Shown here in pieces: positions 51,072-58,649 of a stretch of DNA of 64,000 nucleotides (its first letter is position 1; each line of letters opens with the position of its first letter). The position numbers and the translations under genes were made by a program. Where the stretch lies: positions 1,302,001 to 1,366,000 of the forward strand of contig DASYBM010000004.1 in assembly GCA_036500765.1 (NCBI GenBank), given 5' to 3'. The notes beneath the pieces were generated by a model that worked only from the letters and a program-made list of their open reading frames with translations, did no database searches and was not told where the DNA came from. This DNA is from Candidatus Sulfotelmatobacter sp. Its GTDB lineage: Bacteria; Acidobacteriota; Terriglobia; Terriglobales; Acidobacteriaceae.

Positions 51072-51684
51072 CTAATTTGCCGAGAGGTGATCGAGCGCAT
51101 CCTGAGCCGACATCCGGTCGCCGTGAGTGTGGCTAATCTTCTCGAAAACGATCGTCCCCTTCGTGTCGAGGATGAAGGTCGATGGATATGCCGTCTCGTT
51201 TGGCGCATCCCAGCGCAGCCCGTAGAGATTGGTCATCGCATAATCCGGATCCGTGACCAGTACGACGTTGGACGGCAACTCCGGCTGCTTGGCCAGGAAT
51301 TCGTTAGCGTGCTGGTCGAGGTCGGCCGGAGGTCCTGGGTAGACAAGGAGGACCGTCGTGTTTTTTGCCGCAAAGCCAGAGGCATGCTCGATAAAGTCAT
51401 GTACCTGCTTCGTGCAGTAAGGGCATTGATAACCGGGGAATCCCCGCAACACCACCAGAACGAGGTCATGTCCTTGGTGCATCCCTGACATCCGAACCGC
51501 TTTACCCGAGGGGCGTTGAAAGCGTGAAATCGGGTGCTTGAGCCCCTTCTGCCGGCGTCTTAGCGAATGCGGGTGCTCCGATCGTCAAAACCCCAATGGC
51601 GAAGAGGACAAACAGCACTGTTTTGTTGATCTGAACTCTGGCGAGCATGGAGTCTCTGTGGAAGGTGAAGCCAAACACGCGCAT
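51072..51684 (-). pseudogene. Exported thiol-disulfide / peroxiredoxin-like protein, frameshifted
   Basis: The first section (from ATG 51684, AGGAG nine bases upstream) has a membrane leader (VLFVLFAIGVLTIGAPAFA) and APDFTLSTP, the opening of the redoxin fold. It stops at 51502. The second section continues in another frame: SGKAVRMSGMHQGHDLVLVV, LRGFPGYQCPYCTKQVHDFI with the CxxC site, DPDYAMTNLYGLRW, and YPSTFILDTKGTIVFEKIS, to 51072. Removing one G from GGGG at 51510-51513 restores one frame of about 203 residues. It would act in the periplasm on peroxides or disulfides. Either a fresh lesion or a base-call error; the rest of the sequence looks undamaged. Confidence 0.75.
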
Positions 51685-51786
51685 GCCAACACACTCCTAA
51701 AGTGGAATACATTATGTGACACAGAACTCGGGAAAAAGTTACAGGGCGGGTGGCCCGGCTTTTTGACTTTGGCACGACCAAGACAT

Positions 51787-51821
51787 GGGTGCCCCGTCCT
51801 TGCGTTTTTTGCAAGGGCGGG
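51787..51821. repeat. Hairpin repeat CCCGTCCTTGC-GTTTTTT-GCAAGGGCGGG
   Basis: 11-bp stem with one G-T pair, preceded by GGGTGC. The first 17 bases recur with one change at 63984-64000, at the right edge of the window. Confidence 0.65.
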
Positions 51822-51885
51822 TACGATGCTGCTTGTACCATGAGATTTTCGGCGGGCTCAAAATCGGCGCTGCGGGGAGCATCGT

Positions 51886-51922
51886 CACCCACCCTCGCAA
51901 AGAACGCGAGGATGGGGCACCC
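51886..51922. repeat. REP-like palindromic element, second copy
   Basis: CACCCACCCTCGC, loop AAAGAAC, GCGAGGATGGGGCACCC. Same plan as 8251-8292. Confidence 0.6.
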
Positions 51923-51987
51923 AGTTTCTTGGTTCTGCAGGCGAGATCAAAGGTGGGCCACCCGCCTAATGCAGATCCCCGTAAAAC

Positions 51988-52755
51988 TTAGAGCGGTATT
52001 GTAGCGGCTCCGACAATTGCGCCTAGATGTTGCTCCTGGGCCAGCAAAATCAGGTGATGACCAGAACCACTACCAGGTTGGAATCCCTCAGGCAGCACGA
52101 TGTGCACGGATTGTTCCCGATCACCCCGGAGCATTGCTACACGGGTCAGCGAGCGCGCAACCGACACGTGCTGCAGGAGCCTCCCACCATTTTCTCCCCC
52201 CTGCACGCTGGATTGATCCGCGTCGTCTGTCAGTACTGCGAAGATATCGAGTGGCCTTGATATCTCTCCCGCGAGAGAGAACTTTACATCCACTCCCAAG
52301 GGGGAGGGTGTGGAGGCGAGGATGCTCAGGACCAAGTGAGGGCGCCGAGCATCGTCTCTAAGAGCCTGCTCAAGTGCGCCGGCATCGCTGCCGATGAACT
52401 GTTCACGCCCATTCAGAACCATCTGAGGTGTGTAGGATCCATCCGGAGAGAGGCGCGAGGCATAGGCACTCTGCCTGTCGGTAAATGCCCGCGAAGAAAA
52501 CGGATCCTTCCACGCGGCGCTGTTCCAATAGGTGACGTGCTCGCTGACGCCAACAATCAGTTGTCCAGCGCTTGTTCGCTTCAGATTGATTTGGCGCAGC
52601 AGCGCATCGGCCGGAGGGCAACTGGAACATGCTTCCGAAGTAAACAGCTCCACGATCGCTACGGATGCTGGACTTCCTTCACCGGTATTCTGGGGCACGG
52701 CAAAATACGGATGCAGAAGCACGAGGGAAAGGGCAAGCACGGGATAAAGACGCAT
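51988..52755 (-). CDS. DUF1223 family exported thioredoxin-like protein
   Basis: 255 residues with a signal peptide (YPVLALSLVLLHPYFAVPQ). DUF1223 motifs: VAIVELFTSEACSSCPPADA with the CxxC, GVSEHVTYWNSAAWKDPFSS, FTDRQSAYA, and YTPQMVLNGREQFIGSD. The fold is thioredoxin-like and members are exported; the function is not established. It lies in the first module after greB, next to the frameshifted redox protein on the same strand. Confidence 0.88.
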   Translation of the reverse strand: MRLYPVLALSLVLLHPYFAVPQNTGEGSPASVAIVELFTSEACSSCPPADALLRQINLKRTSAGQLIVGVSEHVTYWNSAAWKDPFSSRAFTDRQSAYASRLSPDGSYTPQMVLNGREQFIGSDAGALEQALRDDARRPHLVLSILASTPSPLGVDVKFSLAGEISRPLDIFAVLTDDADQSSVQGGENGGRLLQHVSVARSLTRVAMLRGDREQSVHIVLPEGFQPGSGSGHHLILLAQEQHLGAIVGAATIPL

Positions 52756-52945
52756 CGGACTACCTCCCAGCCGAACAGTACATATCTGATGTACGGCACC
52801 TCGAATTGTTACAGGGGTGATTTTGAGTCTGATCTGTAGCGAAATTCGCGCCGAAGCTCAACTGACCGAACTACCGTCACGCAGAGAGATTTGTCGGCGC
52901 CCGCGTGGACTGCAGGAGGTGTCCACGCGGGCAAACCGTCTTTTC

Positions 52946-53005
52946 ATGTTACAAGGCTGCATGTTACAAGGCTGCATGTTACAAGGCTGCAGGTTACAAG
53001 GCTGC
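52946..53005. repeat. 15-bp tandem repeat ATGTTACAAGGCTGC x4 at a gene end
   Basis: Four head-to-tail units; the last begins AGG. The unit at 52991-53005 contains the stop codon of the beta-propeller gene, so the gene's last codons (Ala-Ala-Leu-stop on the minus strand) are repeated three more times downstream. Confidence 0.9.
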
Positions 53006-54130
53006 AATGCCGTTGAAGCCGGCAGCCTGCGGAAGTCCCTCAATATCTCCGAGTTGAGTGAGGGTTCCGTCGGAATTGATGGTGTACACCCCGAGGGCGC
53101 CGGAGCCAGACAGGAGATTGAACAAATATTTGCCATCCCCACTGGTCGCCATGTCAAGGTTGGTGGAACCGTCAGGCAGAGTGATGAGGATTGTGCCGGC
53201 AATTGGAGTCAAAGCTCCGCTCGCGGCAATCGAGAATCCTGCAACGGTGAACGTGCCGGCATTATCGACATACACCCACTCACCATTCGGGGTGATGGCA
53301 TTCCAGCAGTTGCCATTCCCATCGGTGGGGATGCTTTGGCTGATTGCAGTGATCGTACCGTTTGGGTTGATCGTATAGGAAGAGATGGTCGACGTGTCCG
53401 TCCCGTTGCTGGGCTGGTTCTCGGAAACAATCAGCTGTCCGTTGGGTGTAAACACAGTCGCAAAGACACCCGCCGTGACGCTGGTGTTAGCGACCACCGT
53501 ACCAAGAGTTCCATCGGGATGAACTGGAAAGACGTCTATGTGGTTCGAAACCTTCTCAATCACGATAAGCCACTGACCGTTGGGGCTTACCGAGATCGAG
53601 GAAGCACCTGAATTCAGGCCGGTGAGAAAGGCCGACGAGTTCTGTATCTCGTGAAGCCGTCCATGCCCATCCGCTCTGAATGGGACCACAGCGCCGTTTC
53701 CACCCGCATTGAGCACGTAGACAACGCCGTTATGTTCCGCTACCGCAATCGGAAAAGCACCGCCCGAAGATTCCTGGTCGGCAAGGACAGGCAGGCCGTT
53801 GTTGAGGACGCGGAAACTCGAGACCGTTCCACTGGCAGCATTCACAGCAAAGAGCAGAGTGTGATCGCCACTGAGTGTGAGAGAGCCTTGCGACTGAAGC
53901 GGATCATTTTCACCACCGCTTCCGCGACCACCCGTCGCGACGCTTGAAGTGAGGACGAACTGTCCGTTTCGATTAAGTTGGTAGGTTAAAACCTCGTTCT
54001 GCGTGTTGTTATTCGTCATCACGAAGATTGAGTTGCCAACACCCTTTTTGGCATCGGCTGCATACACGTTGGTGGTGAAAGCTCCGATAACGAGCGCGAT
54101 GGCCAAAAGGCCGGGAACTGACTTCATCAT
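52994..54130 (-). CDS. Lactonase-type beta-propeller exported protein
   Basis: 378 residues from ATG 54130; AGAGGAG precedes it. Signal peptide: VPGLLAIALVIGAFTTNVYA. Seven-bladed repeats: NEVLTYQLNRNGQFVL, GTVSSFRVLNNGLPVL, GAVVPFRADGHGRLHEI, NHIDVFPVHPDGTLG, SSYTINPNGTITAI, FSIAASGALTPI, GVYTINSDGTLTQL. It is related to the lipoprotein at 19089-20309 but is not lipidated. Substrate or ligand unknown. Its stop codon is part of a 15-bp tandem repeat. Confidence 0.88.
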   Translation of the reverse strand: MMKSVPGLLAIALVIGAFTTNVYAADAKKGVGNSIFVMTNNNTQNEVLTYQLNRNGQFVLTSSVATGGRGSGGENDPLQSQGSLTLSGDHTLLFAVNAASGTVSSFRVLNNGLPVLADQESSGGAFPIAVAEHNGVVYVLNAGGNGAVVPFRADGHGRLHEIQNSSAFLTGLNSGASSISVSPNGQWLIVIEKVSNHIDVFPVHPDGTLGTVVANTSVTAGVFATVFTPNGQLIVSENQPSNGTDTSTISSYTINPNGTITAISQSIPTDGNGNCWNAITPNGEWVYVDNAGTFTVAGFSIAASGALTPIAGTILITLPDGSTNLDMATSGDGKYLFNLLSGSGALGVYTINSDGTLTQLGDIEGLPQAAGFNGIAAL

Positions 54131-54348
54131 TGCATTGACTCCTCTGGGGAATGGTCCCATTTACGCAAACGCCCTCCCGGCGTCGTCCGAAGAGGCAACG
54201 TCCGAAGTTGCGTCGTTACTGTGCGCAAGAGTTTGAGGATTCAACAGGGAGAAGGTTACAGCGTGCGAGTGATTAATATCTGCGCCCTCAGACCAAAGAC
54301 CAAGTGCCACAGCCCATCACTGTAACCTTCATCGGCATTGCGCATCTG

Positions 54349-54404
54349 ATGGCGAGGCGGGTGGCACGGGGGAAGGTTCCGTCTGTTCCACCGCGTTTCA
54401 CAGG
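54349..54404. repeat. greB-tail direct repeat, copy C (short)
   Basis: GGCGAGGCGGGTGGCACGGG, GGAAGGTTCCGTCTGTTCC, CCGCGTTTCACAG. It matches the end of copy A (50971-51034) and of copy B (61092-61137) and lies one base before the stop codon of the vsr gene. Confidence 0.7.
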
Positions 54405-54405
54405 A

Positions 54406-54819
54406 TCAGAGAATATTTGCCTCAACAAGCCTAGCGATCTTTTGGACGACAGCGTGTACGTCTTTTTTTATCTCGTGACCCCAGACGCGGAGAACTCTCC
54501 ACCCGCGCCTACGCAGCTTGCAGAAGTTCTTCAAGTCCCGCGATTTGTTCGTTTCTATCTTTTGCCGCCAATATGGTTTTAGCTTGAATCCCCAACGCTG
54601 AAAGTGGTAGCCGTGCCAAAAGTCGCCATCGACGAAAACAGCAAGCCGTGCGCTGACAAAAACGATGTCGGGCTTGCCCGGGAGAGTCGGTACATTCTTT
54701 CTGAAACGGTAACCCCGCTTGTGAAGTTCCGACCTTACGAGTCGTTCCAAACTCGTGTCTTTGCTCTTCACTCGTGACATCGCCATGCTTCGTTGTTCGG
54801 GGGTCAGGTAGTCGGTCAT
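54406..54819 (-). CDS. vsr: Very short patch repair endonuclease (Vsr family), variant
   Basis: 137 residues from ATG 54819 (GTG 54831 possible). Vsr motifs: TPEQRSMAMSRVKSKDTSLE, RSELHKRGYRFRKNV, LPGKPDIVF with the catalytic Asp, FVDGDFWHGYHF with the conserved His, and NFCKLRRRGWRVLRVWGHEI. Vsr nicks DNA beside T:G mismatches made by deamination of 5-methylcytosine. Compared with E. coli Vsr from memory, the four zinc ligands (three Cys, one His) are all replaced here, so it may be a nuclease of an R-M-like system instead. It is divergent from the GHKL ATPase gene (84-base gap). Confidence 0.9.
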   Translation of the reverse strand: MTDYLTPEQRSMAMSRVKSKDTSLERLVRSELHKRGYRFRKNVPTLPGKPDIVFVSARLAVFVDGDFWHGYHFQRWGFKLKPYWRQKIETNKSRDLKNFCKLRRRGWRVLRVWGHEIKKDVHAVVQKIARLVEANIL

Positions 54820-54903
54820 ATCCTCTCCCACTTGAATTACGCCGTCCGTCCCTGTATTACTTTACGCGGGCCATTTCATCCTCGCTGAAGCACAAGGTCA
54901 ATT

Positions 54904-56229
54904 ATGCCAGCAAAACTCAAGGCTGCTGGGAATCCCTCCAAGGGATTTTTTATCAGGATGATTACGAGGGATATTTCTCTCACCGACTGCATGTTGGACC
55001 TGCTTGACAACAGCGTAGACGGAATCAACCGTCTCAAGCACGGTGCTTCCGATGGCAATGCCCCACGCTACAGCGGCTTCGACGTAAAGATTCAGTTTGG
55101 TGAGCGGTCGTTTTCCATCTCTGACAACTGCGGTGGGATTCCGATCAAGATCGCCCAGGAATATGCCTTCCGTTTTGGACGACCCGACGATGTAATTGAA
55201 GATTCTGGTCAGTCGATTGGTCTCTATGGCATCGGGATGAAACGTGCCATGTTCAAAATGGGTAAAGACATCAATCTTGTTACTTCTACTGGGCAAGAGT
55301 CTTTTTCGTTGGACATCGACGTGGACAAGTGGCGTGATCGTGAACCGGAAACGGATTGGGACTTTGACCTAACCGATGTCAAGCGGTCGGGAACGGAAGT
55401 ACCTGCCGGAACCACTATCAAAATCCACAGACTCTATCCCGGCATCAAACGCGATTTTGAAACACCTGCATTCGCCATTGACATGAACCATACCGTCGAG
55501 CGCGACTACGCCTTCATTCTTCAGCAAGGCTTGGACATTCGAGTGAACGATAAGAAGGCAAAACCAATCATGCCTTCGTTTCGTGAGAGTGAACAGATCG
55601 CGCCAATGAAGATCACGAAGAAGATTGGTGATGTGAGCATAGAGATTAGTGCGGGGTTAGCGACGCCCCCGCCAGAGGATGATTCTTCCGACGCCACACT
55701 CACCGACATGGATGTCTACGGCTGGTACGTTGTCTGCAATGATCGCGTTGTTGTTACGGCTGACAAGACGGCCCTGTCCGGTTGGGGAACTCCCGGCGTC
55801 GGTATCTGGCATCCCCAATACTACGGTTTCTTAGGCGTCGCTAGATTCGACTCCCACAATCCCGACTTGCTTCCTTGGAAAACAACCAAGCGAGATGTTG
55901 ACCCGAGCAGCACCGTTTATAAAGCTGCATTTCTCATGATGAAGGAAGCATCAGCCAAATTCATCGAATATACGAACAAGAGGAAAGTCGAACTTAAGAA
56001 AGCCCGCGAAATCGAGAGAGCAGCTCCCACAAAATCCGTCCTCCAGGTTGCGCGTCGAGAAACGATGAAACTTCCGACCATTGCAACAGGCGGAATGACT
56101 CGGATTTGCTATAACAAGCCGACCGCTGACGTTGAAGCAGTCGCGAGGGCACTGGGTATGCGCAGTGCGTCGCCCCGAGCAGTAGGCATCCGAACGTTCG
56201 ACTACGTCAAAGAAAAAGAAGTTGAATAA
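54904..56229 (+). CDS. GHKL ATPase (MutL/MORC/Hsp90-like), defence-associated
   Basis: 441 residues; AAGG lies seven bases before the ATG. Bergerat ATP-site motifs: N box in DCMLDLLDNSVDGIN, G1 in FSISDNCGGIPI, G2 in SIGLYGIGMKRAMFKMG. Residues about 190-360 should form the transducer domain (YGWYVVCNDRVVVTADK, GWGTPGVGIWHP, DLLPWKTTKRDVDPSSTVY). No nuclease or methylase domain is fused. ATPases of this kind are known beside cytosine methylases and Vsr nucleases in R-M-like systems and are thought to clamp or move on DNA. It is followed after 9 bases by the SAM-fold gene, whose ribosome site starts at its stop codon. Confidence 0.85.
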   Translation: MPAKLKAAGNPSKGFFIRMITRDISLTDCMLDLLDNSVDGINRLKHGASDGNAPRYSGFDVKIQFGERSFSISDNCGGIPIKIAQEYAFRFGRPDDVIEDSGQSIGLYGIGMKRAMFKMGKDINLVTSTGQESFSLDIDVDKWRDREPETDWDFDLTDVKRSGTEVPAGTTIKIHRLYPGIKRDFETPAFAIDMNHTVERDYAFILQQGLDIRVNDKKAKPIMPSFRESEQIAPMKITKKIGDVSIEISAGLATPPPEDDSSDATLTDMDVYGWYVVCNDRVVVTADKTALSGWGTPGVGIWHPQYYGFLGVARFDSHNPDLLPWKTTKRDVDPSSTVYKAAFLMMKEASAKFIEYTNKRKVELKKAREIERAAPTKSVLQVARRETMKLPTIATGGMTRICYNKPTADVEAVARALGMRSASPRAVGIRTFDYVKEKEVE

Positions 56230-56238
56230 GGAGTCTGG

Positions 56239-57189
56239 ATGCGATCATTTGAAGCCATCAACTATTCTTTGCGTCCAAACAAGAATGTCGAGCGCAAACT
56301 GATCGCTCGAATTCTGAACACGATCGGGAAGAACGCTCGCTTCGATTGGCGCGACTATCGATATTTGGGACTTGGCTCGATGTGGTTTGTCGACTTCATA
56401 ATGATGCACAAAAGCATCGGTATCAACGAACTCGTCACAATCGAGAAAGAGCACAGCAGAGCGAAACGAGTCTCGTTCAATGCGCCGTATTCGTGTGTTG
56501 AAGTCAAGATTGGGATGAGTACATCTGTGCTCAGGGAGTTGTCTTGGGATAACAGGACGATTGCATGGCTGGATTACGACGATGTGCTCAGGCCGTATAT
56601 GTTCGATGACCTGAACGAGATCATCGTCAAAAGCACGACGGGCAACGTGGTGATGTTGTCCGTGAACGCGGAAGCAGCCCAACTAAGTATCACGGAAAAC
56701 GATGAGATCGTTGACCCGATGACGGTTCTCAAAGGACTGGTTAACGCCACCTATATTCCTACGGATGCCGAGAAACGGTTAAGCAAGAACCAGTTTCCCG
56801 CATTGCTGGGCGAGATAATGTTTAATTTCATGAAAAGCAGCGTGTTGAACACCGCGACAGGCTTGGACTTCTTTCCCTTGTTCAACTTTGCCTATTCTGA
56901 CGGGTCAAAAATGGTGACGTATGGGGGAATGATTGTCGATACTAACGACGAGAGAATAGTGAAGGGGCTTTCCCTTCAGTCTTCCTTTGAATTCTTCGCA
57001 CATCACGAACAGTTTGAAATTCAGGTTCCGCAATTGACCTTCAAAGAGAAATTAGAACTGGACAAGCGAATGCCGTGCGCTGTCGCTCCCAAACCCGAAG
57101 ACTTGCCTTTTGAACTCAAGCCTAGCGAGATCGAAGCTTACAGGATGTTTTACCAAGACTATCCCATGTACGGTGAGTTCCATCCGTAG
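56239..57189 (+). CDS. Rossmann-fold SAM-methyltransferase-like protein of the GHKL cassette
   Basis: 316 residues. The region YRYLGLGSMWFVDFIMMHKS (glycine loop), LVTIEKEHSRAKR (acidic end of strand 2) and TIAWLDYDDVLRPYMFDD (strand 4) fits a class I SAM-binding fold; ARFDWRDYRYLG leads into it. There is no DPPY, PCQ or clear nuclease motif, so it is probably not a standard DNA methylase. The C-terminal part (FEFFAHHEQFEIQVPQLTFKEKLELD) is unassigned. GGAG overlaps the stop region of the ATPase gene, so the two are translated together. Role unknown; it may modify or sense DNA, nucleotide or protein as partner of the ATPase. Confidence 0.6.
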   Translation: MRSFEAINYSLRPNKNVERKLIARILNTIGKNARFDWRDYRYLGLGSMWFVDFIMMHKSIGINELVTIEKEHSRAKRVSFNAPYSCVEVKIGMSTSVLRELSWDNRTIAWLDYDDVLRPYMFDDLNEIIVKSTTGNVVMLSVNAEAAQLSITENDEIVDPMTVLKGLVNATYIPTDAEKRLSKNQFPALLGEIMFNFMKSSVLNTATGLDFFPLFNFAYSDGSKMVTYGGMIVDTNDERIVKGLSLQSSFEFFAHHEQFEIQVPQLTFKEKLELDKRMPCAVAPKPEDLPFELKPSEIEAYRMFYQDYPMYGEFHP

Positions 57190-57195
57190 AACCGC

Positions 57196-58320
57196 TTAGA
57201 GACGCATCCGAATGGCGCTAAGGACTTCATTCGCCATTTGAGGATTTACACTGTTGCCGATCATGCGGAAGCTATGCCATTTCGTCGGATGAAATTGGAA
57301 CCAATCGGGGAAGCCTTGTAATCGGGCCGCTTCACGAACCGTGATAACTCGATTGCACGTCGGATGAATCGGTCGAACGGACTGAAACGATCCATTTTCA
57401 GGACCCGTTCCTGCACGCAGCGTTGGACACTGTTCATCCCAATCAAGGCGAGGAAACCTACTGATCGAGTCTGTGCCTCCCGCTGGGACGGAGTCAAAGC
57501 GATTCACAACTTCCTGCGTGTGTTCCGTGTATTGAAAACCCGACACCAAACCTTTCGCCAAAAATTCACGCCCCAATGGTGATCCCAAATGCGCTGGCGG
57601 AGCGGCACGCGCTTTGCGTGCAAACAATCCCTTTTCATCGCAAAACGGATCACGACTGTATCCAGCCCATCCATCGCTGTTCTTTTCGCTCACTAACACA
57701 GGGTCCGGTAGATCGTGTATGGCGTCTCTAACGGTAGATTTTATTGGAACGAAACGCTGGACGAGGTCGTCCTTGGCAATCGGATCGACGTGTCGTGAAT
57801 CAATCCCGACTATCAATATCCGCTGCCTACGAGTCGCTGCGCCAAAATCTGCCGAATCCAGCAACAATGGACCCAACATGGAATAGTGATCGGACAGCCG
57901 AGCAAGCTCACGTTTGAGGCGAACTGAAAAAGGTTCGTGTAGGAGACCCGGCACATTCTCCATTACGAAAAACCTTGGCTTTATGCCGTTAACGAGACGG
58001 AAAAAATGGTGTATTAGAGCGTTTCTGGGATCGTCGGATTTTCGTCTTCCGATCCAGCTAAAACCTTGACACGGCGGCCCGCCGACTATCCCGTCTATCT
58101 CGCGCGCCTTCAGTCCAGCGGCTCGTAAGACTTCGCTGACCTCTGCGGATCGCAGATCACACTTTATGAATGTTGATTTGGGGAAGTTTTCTGAAAATCG
58201 GCTCGACAGCACTTCGCTTGCATCAAAACCAGCAACGCACTCAAATCCAGCCTGCCAACTGGCTAACGTAAAGCCGCCGGCACCACAGAAAAGATCAATG
58301 ATCTTGGGCTTGGGGCTCAT
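57196..58320 (-). CDS. dcm: DNA (cytosine-5) methyltransferase
   Basis: 374 residues, complete in its motifs: I, IDLFCGAGGFTLA; IV, GGPPCQGFSWIG with the catalytic Cys (about 83); VI, FVMENVPGLL; VIII, ATRRQRILIVGI; the target-recognition region about 200-290; IX, VREAARLQGFPDWF; X, RMIGNSVNPQMA. It makes 5-methylcytosine at a site that cannot be told from sequence. It converges on the SAM-fold gene with 6 bases between stops. With the Vsr-like nuclease and the GHKL ATPase it completes a four-gene cassette. Confidence 0.95.
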   Translation of the reverse strand: MSPKPKIIDLFCGAGGFTLASWQAGFECVAGFDASEVLSSRFSENFPKSTFIKCDLRSAEVSEVLRAAGLKAREIDGIVGGPPCQGFSWIGRRKSDDPRNALIHHFFRLVNGIKPRFFVMENVPGLLHEPFSVRLKRELARLSDHYSMLGPLLLDSADFGAATRRQRILIVGIDSRHVDPIAKDDLVQRFVPIKSTVRDAIHDLPDPVLVSEKNSDGWAGYSRDPFCDEKGLFARKARAAPPAHLGSPLGREFLAKGLVSGFQYTEHTQEVVNRFDSVPAGGTDSISRFPRLDWDEQCPTLRAGTGPENGSFQSVRPIHPTCNRVITVREAARLQGFPDWFQFHPTKWHSFRMIGNSVNPQMANEVLSAIRMRL

Positions 58321-58649
58321 TAGCGTATCGATCAGACTACCATCTTTTCCGCGTCAGTAATGTTGTTTTCTTGGCCAAAATATAGGGGCAGACGGGACCA
58401 TTTCAGGCCGGGCGCGTCAACCCGACTGAGGCTCCGCAAAAGTCCGCGTTGCGTTTAACGCTAAACCTCTATACTTTATGGGTCAGCGCTGCATCGGTCG
58501 GCGCTGCGTCATGAATTCCCTGGGCTGCCCCAGCGAAGAAGTCCATTCCTGCAGCTGCCAAGTGAGCGGCGCAAAAACGATTGATAAGAGCGCGTGACGC
58601 GAATGCGAACAAGCTCGCTACAACCAAGCCTGCTACGAAGGATGAGCCA
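58321..58649. other. Intergenic region before the PQQ dehydrogenase
   Basis: 329 bases with no gene, hairpin or clear promoter seen. It separates the methylase (leftward) from the dehydrogenase (rightward) and should hold both promoters. Confidence 0.4.

Larger units (their letters stand above)
51685..51987. other. Intergenic region with two REP-like hairpins
   Basis: No gene. It holds the hairpins at 51787-51821 and 51886-51922 and the words GGTGGCCCGGC and GGTGGGCCACCCGCC, all of one GC-rich repeat style. Confidence 0.6.
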
